From positions 1 to 13,254 of the forward strand of contig JBOHVS010000340.1 of the NCBI GenBank assembly GCA_050735975.1: DNA of 13,254 bases, given 5' to 3'. Within the stretch, counting starts at the first letter, position 1. Every line of letters starts with the position of its first letter. Shown piece after piece: positions 7,087 to 13,133 of this stretch. The position numbers and the translations under genes were made by a program. The stretch is from DATMBL01 sp050735975 (GTDB lineage: Bacteria; Desulfobacterota; Binatia; UBA9968). The notes under the pieces are model-generated. The model had not been told where the DNA came from. It was given only the letters and a program-made list of their open reading frames with translations, and made no database searches.

Positions 7087-8085
7087 ATGATTCGAGCTAA
7101 GTTTTCGCTGTTGTTTGTCCTGGGGGTAAGCTTTGGTGTCCTGCTTCAAGGCGCCTCAGCCGATGCTGCACCGGTTGCCATAAAAGTCGGCTATCCGTCG
7201 CCAAGCGCGAGCATGTATCCGCTATTCGTAACCAAGGAGGCGCGGCTCTTTGAGAAGTATGGGTTGGACGCCGAACTGATTTACGTTCAGGGCGTCCAAC
7301 TGATTCAGGTTCATACCGCGGGACAACTCGATTTCACGAGCACCTCGGGCATCGTGACCCTGCAATCGTCGGTCGGCGGTTCCGACCTCATCCTCCTGGC
7401 AAATTCGATTGAAAGTCACATCATGAAGCTCATGGCCCACCCGAGCATCTCGACTCCCGAAGATCTTAAGGGCAAATCGATCGGTATCACGCGCTTCGGT
7501 TCGCTTACAGATCTGACGCTCAGACCCATTCTGGAAGGGTGGAAATTAGAACCCAACAGAGACGTTAACCTGGTACAAATCGGTCGCCTTTCGGATATCG
7601 TACCGGCAATTACACAGAAGAGAGTGGCTGCAGGTATGCTGTCGTTTCCAACTTCCTTTCACGCGGAAAAGTTAGGCCTCAAAACACTCTACGACCTTGC
7701 CGACTTGAAAGTAGAAGTGCCGACCACCACGGTAGCCGTCAAACGTTCATACGCTAATTCTCACCGGGACGTCGTGCTGAGATATCTCAAAGCCTATATC
7801 GAAGGGACACATCGACTCTTTACAGATCGAGAAATCGGCATCCAGGCCTTGAGGAAATACGGCGGTATTCAGGATAAAGAACTTTTGGCCGCGACCTACG
7901 ATCTTTTCACGTCGAAATACATAAAAAAGGTGCCGACCTTGACGGTCAAAGCAGTGCAGAATGCTCTGGATCTTGTGGCGGAGAGCAATCCGAAGGCGAA
8001 GAACCGGAAGCCTGCGGAGTTTATGGATACGAGCTTTATGGAGGAACTGGAGAAAAGCGGTTTCATCAAAAAAATCTGGCAGTGA
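7087..8085 (+). CDS. ABC transporter substrate-binding protein, NitT/TauT (SsuA/THI5-like) family
   Basis: This 332-residue secreted solute-binding protein belongs to the SsuA/THI5/NMT1-like fold (PF09084 type). A signal peptide covers about residues 1-28 (basic IRAK, hydrophobic LLFVLGVSFGVLL, then ADA-APVAIKVGY, cut by signal peptidase I; no lipobox Cys). Family marks are IKVGYPSPSASMYPLFVTKE, the EKYGLDAELIYVQG turn, LKGKSIGITRFGS and DIVPAITQKRVAAGMLSFP. The start at 7087 is preferred because AAAGGGGG lies just upstream and the signal peptide begins there; the frame stays open back to 7054. No permease or ATPase gene is in the window, so it is an orphan binding protein here. The next gene starts at its stop codon, which suggests the captured substrate feeds that enzyme. 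The ligand is unknown. Confidence 0.88.
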   Translation: MIRAKFSLLFVLGVSFGVLLQGASADAAPVAIKVGYPSPSASMYPLFVTKEARLFEKYGLDAELIYVQGVQLIQVHTAGQLDFTSTSGIVTLQSSVGGSDLILLANSIESHIMKLMAHPSISTPEDLKGKSIGITRFGSLTDLTLRPILEGWKLEPNRDVNLVQIGRLSDIVPAITQKRVAAGMLSFPTSFHAEKLGLKTLYDLADLKVEVPTTTVAVKRSYANSHRDVVLRYLKAYIEGTHRLFTDREIGIQALRKYGGIQDKELLAATYDLFTSKYIKKVPTLTVKAVQNALDLVAESNPKAKNRKPAEFMDTSFMEELEKSGFIKKIWQ

Positions 8086-8090
8086 TTCCT

Positions 8091-9182
8091 ATGAAGATCA
8101 AGCGCATTCAGTCACAGGTTGTGCGGTTGCCGGCTGACGAACCACTTGCTGGCGGGCCGTCTTTTGGCGGGCCGTTCCGCGACTTCGTCACCCTGCAGAT
8201 CGAAACGGACGCCGGGCTTGAAGGAATCGGCGTCACCTTCTTCGGCGCGGCCCTCGCCGCCTCGCTGAAGCATGCGGTCGACCAGCTTGGCGCGCTGGCG
8301 CTGGAAGAGGATCCGCTTCGTGTAGAGGCCGTTGGACGCAAGCTCCGCAATGCAGCCGCGGGGTCCGGTCCCGGTGGAATCTTCTCGCTCGCCTTTTCCG
8401 CCATCGACATGGCGCTTTGGGATATCAAGGGCAAGGCGCTCGGCCAGCCCCTCGCGGCGTTGCTCGGCGGGCTCCGCGAGCGCGTTTCCACTTACGCGAG
8501 CGGCGCGCTCATGCGGACATTCCCACTGGACCATGTCGTAAAGGCAGCGTCGCTGCTCGCGGGGAAGGGCTATAGAAAGATGAAGATGCAGCTCGCGCTC
8601 CCTGGCGACACGGCGCCGGAGCGCGAAGTGGAGCGCGCCAGGCTGATCCGCGAGGCGGTCGGTCCGGATGTCGATCTCATGTGTGATATCAATCAACGCT
8701 GGAGTGTGTATCAGGCGATCGATATAGGCCGGCGGGTCGAGGACGTTCACTTATACTGGCTCGAGGACGTGACCACACACGACGACTATGCAGGGCTCGC
8801 GCGCATCGCCGACGCGCTGGTGACGCCCGTGGCCGGCGGCGAGTATTTGTACGGCATTACGCCGTTCCGCCATATGCTCGAAGCCCGCTCGGTCGATATC
8901 GTGATGATCGACCTGCTGCGGGTCGGAGGTATCGCGAACTGGATCAAGGTTGCCGGCATGGCGGAAGCGTTCAACGTACCGGTGGTAAGCCACCTTTTTC
9001 CAGAGATCCACGTCCACCTTGTAGCGGCGATCCCAAACGGACTCACCGTCGAGTACATGCCTTGGTCGTTCAGGCTGTTCGAGGAGGTGCCCGTGCCGGT
9101 GAACGGTGAGCTGATTGTGCCTGCGAAGCCTGGACTCGGGCTCGCATTCGACCGCGACGCCATCAACCGTTACGCGGTTTAA
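8091..9182 (+). CDS. mandelate racemase/muconate-lactonizing enzyme family protein (enolase superfamily)
   Basis: The protein (363 residues from ATG 8091) has both domains of the enolase superfamily: an N-terminal capping domain with GG-rich loop (GGPSFGGPF) and a barrel. Barrel residues, counted from ATG 8091, are the KxK pair Lys163/Lys165 (RKMKM), metal ligands Asp199 (CDINQRW), Glu225 (WLED) and Glu251 (AGGEY), Asp274 (MIDLLRVGG) and a likely base His301 (VVSHLFPE). The KxK plus Asp/His set is the mandelate-racemase subgroup pattern, acting as racemase or acid-sugar dehydratase on a carboxylate by proton abstraction next to the acid. The substrate cannot be read from the sequence. An in-frame GTG at 8082 overlaps the previous stop (GTGA). 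ATG 8091 is preferred because MKIKRIQ begins the first strand as in relatives. Either way translation is coupled to the binding protein. GC appears higher than in the preceding gene. Confidence 0.88.
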   Translation: MKIKRIQSQVVRLPADEPLAGGPSFGGPFRDFVTLQIETDAGLEGIGVTFFGAALAASLKHAVDQLGALALEEDPLRVEAVGRKLRNAAAGSGPGGIFSLAFSAIDMALWDIKGKALGQPLAALLGGLRERVSTYASGALMRTFPLDHVVKAASLLAGKGYRKMKMQLALPGDTAPEREVERARLIREAVGPDVDLMCDINQRWSVYQAIDIGRRVEDVHLYWLEDVTTHDDYAGLARIADALVTPVAGGEYLYGITPFRHMLEARSVDIVMIDLLRVGGIANWIKVAGMAEAFNVPVVSHLFPEIHVHLVAAIPNGLTVEYMPWSFRLFEEVPVPVNGELIVPAKPGLGLAFDRDAINRYAV

Positions 9183-9242
9183 AAGATAAAAGGGAATTAG
9201 TCGAACTTGACATCGTTTGGGCAATGAAATTCGGAGCGGACG

Positions 9243-9932
9243 GTGGAATTGCAGAATGAAAAGGACAAAGAACTCAAAGTATTCATCTCGAACCGAGAAT
9301 CGACCTGCGGCGAGTGCGGTGAGAATCTTGGTTCGAAAGCTTGGATCACCCTTGCCGGAGACAAAGGAGCCTTGTGTCTGGCCTGCGCCGACTTGGATCA
9401 TCTTCTTTTCCTTCCTTCCGGTGACGCGGCTTTGACCCGGCGCGCCCGCAAGCACTCGATCCTTTCTGCCGTTGTGTTGAAATGGAGTCGCGTTCGGAAG
9501 CAGTATGAACGGCAGGGAGTGCTGGTCGAAGCGCGGGGTTTGGAGAAAGCTGAACAGGAGTGCCTGGCCGACAGCGATGTCAGAGAGCGTCGAAGAGAGC
9601 GGGAGGCCGCTCGGAGAGAGGAATTTGACCAGCGATATATAGACCAATTTGCTGGACGGGTGAAAGAACTCTTCCCGGAATGCCCCACAGGAAGAGAACG
9701 CGAAATAGCGGAGCACGCCTGCCTGAAGTATAGCGGCCGGGTCGGGCGGTCCGCGTTCGCCAAAGCGTTGGATCAAGAAGCAGTGCGTTTAGCTCTGATC
9801 GCTCACATCCGGCATCGGGAGACCAAATACGACGAGTTTCTGGCGAGGGGCTACGAAAGGTGGGCAGCGCGCGCCGAAGTTGAAGAGGCTGTTCACAAAG
9901 TCCTGGAGATGTGGGAGGGGCGGAGTTCATAA
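9243..9932 (+). CDS. DUF2293 domain-containing zinc-ribbon protein
   Basis: This 229-residue protein starts with GTG 9243; GGAG lies about 8 bases upstream. A probable zinc site is formed by Cys22/Cys25 (CGEC) and Cys45/Cys48 (CLAC), a CxxC-19-CxxC spacing. A charged, probably coiled segment rich in Arg/Glu spans about 98-130 (RERRREREAARREEF). The C-terminal part (about 137-200) matches DUF2293: FAGRVKELFPECPTG, HACLKYSGRVGRSAFAK and IAHIRHRETKYDEFLARGY. Family members are uncharacterised; basic patches and a Zn ribbon are compatible with nucleic-acid binding, but that is inference. The cupin gene follows after 23 bases, so the two may be co-transcribed. A TTGACA at 9207-9212 lacks a -10 partner, so no promoter is called. 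Confidence 0.8.
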   Translation: MELQNEKDKELKVFISNRESTCGECGENLGSKAWITLAGDKGALCLACADLDHLLFLPSGDAALTRRARKHSILSAVVLKWSRVRKQYERQGVLVEARGLEKAEQECLADSDVRERRREREAARREEFDQRYIDQFAGRVKELFPECPTGREREIAEHACLKYSGRVGRSAFAKALDQEAVRLALIAHIRHRETKYDEFLARGYERWAARAEVEEAVHKVLEMWEGRSS

Positions 9933-9955
9933 CCATCGTGGATGTTGAGGCTAAA

Positions 9956-10426
9956 ATGAGCATCGGATCCGAGACCAATTGGCGTGACCATGGAGTGAAA
10001 ATTATTCCGGGCACCGAATTCGATCATAACACGCCGCAAACGCCTGGCATGACGCGGGCGGCCGCCATCACCCATGCGCGGACGGGCGCCAGCAAGTTAT
10101 GGGCCGGCACGGTCGAAGTTCAGCCCAATGCCAAGACCGGTCCGCATCATCACGGCGAGCTGGAGAGCGTGATTTATGTCGTGAGCGGCAGAGCACGCAT
10201 GCGTTGGGGGGATCGGTTGGAGTTTTTTGCCGAGGCGGGCCCGGGCGATTTTATTTACGTGCCCCCTTTTGTGCCGCATCAGGAGATCAACGCCAAGCCC
10301 GACGAGCCGCTCACCTGCGTGCTCGTCCGTAGCGATCAGGAACCGGTTGTGGTGAACTTGGATATACCCGCGGCGGACCCACCGGAGGAGGTTTATTGGG
10401 TCGATCCGGCGCATCCAAAAGGGTGA
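9956..10426 (+). CDS. cupin domain-containing protein
   Basis: This is a single-domain cupin of 156 residues. Motif 1 is GPHHHGELESVIYVVSGRAR (His-x-His plus Glu, the metal ligands) and motif 2 is GDFIYVPPFVPHQEIN (the fourth ligand His in PHQ). The N-terminal strand holds WAGTVEVQPNAKTG. Such small cupins bind a metal ion and act as isomerases, dioxygenases or sugar/acid-binding proteins; no substrate can be given. ATG 9956 is chosen because TTGAGG lies 6 bases upstream and the frame further back overlaps the DUF2293 gene. It is probably the second gene of an operon with DUF2293. The last 168 bases have a second, 91% identical copy at 11611-11778. Confidence 0.88.
   Translation: MSIGSETNWRDHGVKIIPGTEFDHNTPQTPGMTRAAAITHARTGASKLWAGTVEVQPNAKTGPHHHGELESVIYVVSGRARMRWGDRLEFFAEAGPGDFIYVPPFVPHQEINAKPDEPLTCVLVRSDQEPVVVNLDIPAADPPEEVYWVDPAHPKG
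10259..10426 (+). repeat. cupin 3' segment, copy 1 of a dispersed duplicate
   Basis: This 168-base end of the intact cupin gene aligns without gaps to 11611-11778 (offset 1352). By my codon-by-codon count 15 of 168 bases differ. Only three codons change the residue (Val to Ile, Pro to Arg, and Gly to Pro at the last codon). Confidence 0.9.
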
Positions 10427-10433
10427 ACTCGTA

Positions 10434-10460
10434 GTCGCTGCGCGAGGAACTTACGGTATA
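10434..10460 (+). repeat. 27-base near-repeat, copy 1 (remnant of the gene at 11960)
   Basis: The stretch starts GTCGCTGCGCGAGGAACT and ends TACGGTATA. It equals 12130-12157 except for one missing G in the middle. In copy 2 it is coding (SLREELYG within the hypothetical gene at 11960); here, 8 bases behind the cupin stop, it is in no gene. It is therefore probably a leftover of a related gene. Confidence 0.7.
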
Positions 10461-10550
10461 GTAGCGCCGGCTGAGCTTAGCGTTAGCCGGTCTCGGAACG
10501 GGGCAAAAACCGGCTTGAGGAACTCAGCGTTGAAGAGTATCATCGGCCAT

Positions 10551-10763
10551 ATGGACGCGGTTCGAATTGAAACCACAGTGGACGAACACGGTGAAGTTCA
10601 CCTCACGAAACTGCCATTCCCTGCGGGGGAGCCGGTCGAGGTGATCGTTGTCCCAAAGCCATTCCGTCAGCAGAGGAACGGGTTTCCACTGCGAGGGGTT
10701 CCCATCGAGTACGACCGACCCACTGACCCGGTAGCGGAAGAGGACTGGAACGCGCTGCGGTGA
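10551..10763 (+). CDS. antitoxin of a VapBC-like (PIN) toxin-antitoxin pair
   Basis: This 70-residue protein has VRIETTVDEHGEVHLTKLPF, then GEPVEVIVVPKP, a short linker, and the tail FPLRGVPIEYDRPTDPVAEE followed by DW. This arrangement is a familiar antitoxin type: an N-terminal swapped-beta DNA-binding part and a C-terminal LRGxPxxYxxPxxPVxxxDW tail that binds the PIN toxin. It would neutralise the toxin encoded just downstream and repress its own operon. The ATG at 10551 is preferred because MDAVRIET is the usual family start; a TTG at 10515 would add 12 atypical residues. Its stop overlaps the toxin GTG start by four bases (GTGA). The antitoxin looks intact although the toxin is broken. 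Confidence 0.75.
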   Translation: MDAVRIETTVDEHGEVHLTKLPFPAGEPVEVIVVPKPFRQQRNGFPLRGVPIEYDRPTDPVAEEDWNALR

Positions 10764-11158
10764 TCTTGCTTGACACCCACGCGTGGGTCTGGTGAGTTCA
10801 CGGAGATGCGCGGCTTTCGGAAGACCATCGCAAGATGCTTGACGCCCGTACCGTTGAAGGCATCGGGGTGAGCATCATCTCGTGCTGGGAGGTCGCCAAG
10901 CTGGTCGAATATGGGCGGCTGAAGCTTCCGCAGGATCTGGCAGAGTGGCTCGGAGTTGCCCTCGGCTACCCTGGCGTGCGGCTGCTTGACCTAACCCCTG
11001 CGATCGTGGTCGAATCGACCCGACTGCCACAGCCCTTCCATAAGGATCCGGCGGACCAGATGATCGTTGCCACCGCCCGTATCCATGACTATCCAATCGC
11101 AACCGCCGACGACAAAATTCTCAATTACGCTCATGTCCGAACTGTCAGCATCGGCTAA
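10760..11158 (+). pseudogene. PIN-domain toxin (VapC-like), interrupted by an in-frame TGA
   Basis: Read from GTG 10760 the frame gives ILLDTHAWVW, then TGA at 10793-10795 (codon 12), then VHGDARLSEDHR and an otherwise complete PIN domain to TAA 11156-11158 (132 codons). In relatives this place usually reads WW, so a TGG-to-TGA change is the simplest cause. Catalytic acidic residues are Asp5 (before the stop), Glu44 (SCWEVAK), Asp99 (DPADQMIVATA) and the TADDK pair at 117/118. Translation could restart at ATG 10835 (107 residues), but that product lacks Asp5 and should be inactive as an RNase. It is coupled to the antitoxin by a 4-base overlap. Recoding of TGA or a read error are alternatives. 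Confidence 0.8.
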
Positions 11159-11222
11159 CCCTTGGATTGAGGCGGTAGACAACTGAACGGGTCTGGCGCT
11201 TTTCTCGAAGCGGGAGAATCAG

Positions 11223-11608
11223 ATGCTGAGCACACCCTTCACGAAACTTACGGCTTGTCGTGTTCCTCTTCAGTTGGCGGGTATGCCGGTCGTAACACTA
11301 GAGCTTGCGACGGCGGTGTCAGAGGCGGGCGGCCTCCCGATGCTATCGACATTGCGAGCGCCTACTCCTTTCCTCGCAGATACGCTGGAGAAGGCGATCA
11401 ACCGTACTGGCGCCCCAATCGGCGTGAACTTTGTGATTCCGTTTCTCAATATGAAGCGTTGAATGTGGCCGCCGCGCGGGCCAAGGTCGTGAAGTTTTTC
11501 TACGGCGATCCGGATCCTACACTCGTCCAATTGGTCCACGCGCCTGTTGGCAAATCGGTTCAACCGACGAGGCCATTGCCGCCGAGCGGGCCGGGTGCGA
11601 TTTGATCT
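11223..11608 (+). pseudogene. nitronate monooxygenase (2-nitropropane dioxygenase-like), N-terminal fragment with two frameshifts
   Basis: From ATG 11223 (GGGAG 6-7 bases upstream) the frame reads LSTPFTKLTACRVPLQLAGM, then VSEAGGLPMLSTLRAPTPFL and IGVNFVIPFLNM. This is the FMN-dependent nitronate monooxygenase start. Near 11453 one G seems lost (ATGAAGCG for ATGGAAGCG) and the gene continues in another frame as ALNVAAARAKVVKFFYGDPD, then LVQLVHA. Near 11542 the frame shifts again to CWQIGSTDEAIAAERAGCDL, ending at Ile-stop (TAA 11608-11610). A complete enzyme has over 300 residues; only about the first 125 are represented. Both shifts move the frame the same way, as single-base (mod 3) losses would. 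The remainder is replaced by a cupin tail. The gene is inactive. Confidence 0.8.
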
Positions 11609-11610
11609 AA

Positions 11611-11778
11611 GTGCCGCCGTTTGTGCCGCATCAAGAGATCAACGCCAAGCCCGACGAGCCTCTCACCTGCGTGCTCGTCCGTAGTGATCAGGAACCGATC
11701 GTGGTGAACCTGGATATACCCGCGGCGGACCGACCGGAGGAGGTTTATTGGGTCGATCCAGCACATCCGAAGCCGTGA
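11611..11778 (+). pseudogene. C-terminal third of a second cupin gene, fused behind the nitronate monooxygenase fragment
   Basis: This segment encodes VPPFVPHQEINAKPDEPLTC and the rest of the cupin tail to TGA 11776-11778. It is 91% identical to the end of the intact cupin gene and in the same frame as the last part of the monooxygenase fragment. Where the intact cupin has GAT TTT ATT TAC GTG, this copy has GAT TTG ATC TAA GTG, so a stop codon lies exactly at the junction. The metal-binding motif 1 is missing, so no cupin activity is possible. Most differences from the intact gene are silent. Confidence 0.85.
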
Positions 11779-11959
11779 AGTCGTAGCGAACGCGGGCAAG
11801 GATGCTGAAGGAGTCGTAATGCAAGTACTAGATCTGGCTTCACTGCGAACATGAGGAGGCACGCAGGATTCTCCACAAGATGAATTTTTGACCAGAGATT
11901 CATGCTGCAACTCGGCTAACGATGCGCCCGGCGTTAGGGGTTAGCCACTCGGGTTGGAA

Positions 11960-12268
11960 ATGGCTCCTAAACAGAAAAGCATTATTGAGCGGCTTACTGC
12001 TGAGGCGGTTCGCCTTGCCGTCAATGAATTGGAGGTTGAGTACAAGGACGGATACGAAGAAGTAGTAGCCTTAGTAGGTTCGATAGGTTTTGGCATAGCC
12101 AGGTTCCGTAGCTCCAGTCGAGAGGCACGGTCGCTGCGCGAGGAACTGTACGGTATAAGGAAGAAGAAGCGGCGTGTGGTTATCGGCGATTCCGAATACG
12201 ATGTTCGAGCCCAAGTCTATGAAAGCTTCGGCGAGGATGCTTTTCGCCTACAGTTGCGACGCGTATAA
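11960..12268 (+). CDS. hypothetical protein (102 aa)
   Basis: This 102-residue, charged, soluble protein has APKQKSIIERLTAEAVRLAV, then ELEVEYKDGYEEVVAL, a small Gly-rich stretch (VGSIGFGIARF), the helix SSREARSLREELYGIRKKKR, and a last part with GDSEYDVRAQVYESFGEDAF. It looks like a small alpha/beta domain. I do not recognise a named family. The balanced codon use and the shared 28-base piece (12130-12157) with a gene remnant behind the cupin indicate that it is a real gene of a type that occurs more than once in this genome. ATG 11960 is preferred over TTG 11954; the ribosome binding site is weak. A hairpin-like inverted repeat lies at 11914-11946 just upstream. Confidence 0.6.
   Translation: MAPKQKSIIERLTAEAVRLAVNELEVEYKDGYEEVVALVGSIGFGIARFRSSSREARSLREELYGIRKKKRRVVIGDSEYDVRAQVYESFGEDAFRLQLRRV
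12130..12157 (+). repeat. 28-base near-repeat, copy 2
   Basis: It is the coding copy of the near-repeat at 10434-10460, with one additional G. It encodes SLREELYG inside the hypothetical gene at 11960. Confidence 0.7.
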
Positions 12269-12380
12269 CATCTGGCTGCGGTGGAGCGTCTGGGATACCG
12301 GTCTCTTGTGGCTCGTGGGATGTTTGTCATCCGCGCTTACGGCACGTTGGCGCCGCTGAGCGCTATGAACAGTAACGACG

Positions 12381-12722
12381 ATGAAGGAGAGTAAAAAGCG
12401 AATACCCGAAGAGCTGCAGAGGTGGATCGAGGCGCGCTGGAAGTTCCACCTGTCCCATGCACACGTTCAGATGGCGCGCGAACTGGGCATGAACCCGCGG
12501 AAGCTGGGCAAGCTGGCTAACCATGACCAAGAACCGTGGAAAGCTCCCCTTCCGATTTTCATCGCGCATCTTTATCAAAAGCGCTTCGGGAAAGCTCAGC
12601 CAGATCGCGTTCTCTCCATCGAGGACAGAGCGCGAGAGATTGCCGCAAAGAAGGCCGAAAGACGTGAACGTCGGCGACGCGCCAAGAATCTACATGACAG
12701 TGGAGAAAACGAGGGAATCTAA
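12381..12722 (+). CDS. small conserved hypothetical protein (113 aa)
   Basis: This 113-residue basic protein has IPEELQRWIEARWKFHLSHA, then HVQMARELGMNPRKLGKL, NHDQEPWKAPLPIFI and LYQKRFGK, followed by a charged helical tail (about 82-105, rich in Arg and Lys). The block LSHAHVQMARELGMNPxKLGKLxNHxQEPWKxPLPxFI is very characteristic of a small hypothetical family that I have seen in many bacteria. It has no assigned function; the helix-rich basic character could suit nucleic-acid contact, but this is inference. ATG 12381 is followed, not preceded, by GGAGAG, and a 9-codon frame from ATG 12366 overlaps the start, so initiation is unusual or weak. It is followed by mobile-element debris. Confidence 0.7.
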   Translation: MKESKKRIPEELQRWIEARWKFHLSHAHVQMARELGMNPRKLGKLANHDQEPWKAPLPIFIAHLYQKRFGKAQPDRVLSIEDRAREIAAKKAERRERRRRAKNLHDSGENEGI

Positions 12723-12740
12723 CTCCGCCTAGAGGATAGA

Positions 12741-12769
12741 CCCAAAAATTCAGAATGTCCCCTTTTCCC
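12741..12769 (-). repeat. RAYT/REP-type terminal motif
   Basis: Read on the minus strand, AAAAGGGGACATTCTGAATT with a trailing T run matches a short motif (AAAAGGGGACA followed by a variable T-rich end). That motif recurs at the ends of REP-associated tyrosine transposase units and similar small elements in many genomes. No Y1 transposase is in the window, so this is a solitary end. The assignment rests on recall of the motif. Confidence 0.4.
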
Positions 12770-12774
12770 TCCTC

Positions 12775-13028
12775 CGAACCCGCCGCCAGGGTGGCGGGCG
12801 CATTGCGACGGAAAAAAAACCCCAGAAATAATCTCCACGATCGAGAATCTCCTCGAACATGACACCGCCGGCGATCCCATGACTGGCTTGAAATGGTCTC
12901 GCCGCACTACCGACAAGATTGCCAATCTACTCGGCGTCTACGGCTTTGCCGTCTCACCCAACACAGTCGCGCGTCTGCTACACCAGATGGATTACTCCTT
13001 GCGCGTCAACCAAAAAGCTCGTGTCCCC
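12775..13028 (+). pseudogene. ISAzo13-type (Rhodopirellula-type) transposase remnant
   Basis: The internal part of an ISAzo13-family transposase is recognisable. RTRRQGGGRIATEKK is in one frame (12775-12819). After a run of eight A (12812-12819) it continues in the -1 frame as TPEIISTIENLLEHDTAGDP, then MTGLKWSRRTTDKIANLLGV, VSPNTVARLLHQMDYSLRVN and QKAR, ending near 13028. The (R)xGGGR and DTxGDPMTxLxWxxRxTxKI blocks are family hallmarks. The N-terminal helix-turn-helix part and the whole DDE catalytic domain are absent, so the element cannot transpose by itself. After 13028 the frame continues to 13124 with unrelated residues. No terminal inverted repeats were found. Confidence 0.75.
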
Positions 13029-13133
13029 CGTTGTGGTGGAAATTCGATTCTTCGGTATCCATGCCTGAAATATTTCTTTCACAATTGCCTTATAACGAAC
13101 GATCTCCAATCTGCCAAGGCTTGAGCATCCCTT

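Noticed and set aside
9207..9235. Promoter for the DUF2293 gene based on a perfect TTGACA
   Set aside because: No acceptable -10 box is found 15-19 bases downstream (TTCGGA and neighbours).
8751..9776. 341-residue minus-strand frame across the racemase-like and DUF2293 genes
   Set aside because: Runs antisense through two recognised genes and the gap between them; no recognisable motifs.
10793..10795. TGA in the PIN toxin as selenocysteine or reassigned Trp codon
   Set aside because: Other genes here, including the antitoxin, use TGA as a normal stop; no selenocysteine-insertion-like hairpin was evident just downstream, and PIN domains do not use selenocysteine.
11255..11460. Long open frame from 11255 read as a separate protein
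   Set aside because: Its first part is an out-of-frame shadow of the monooxygenase start; only the part after about 11455 (NVAAARAKVVKFFYGDPD) is true coding remnant, already covered by the pseudogene.
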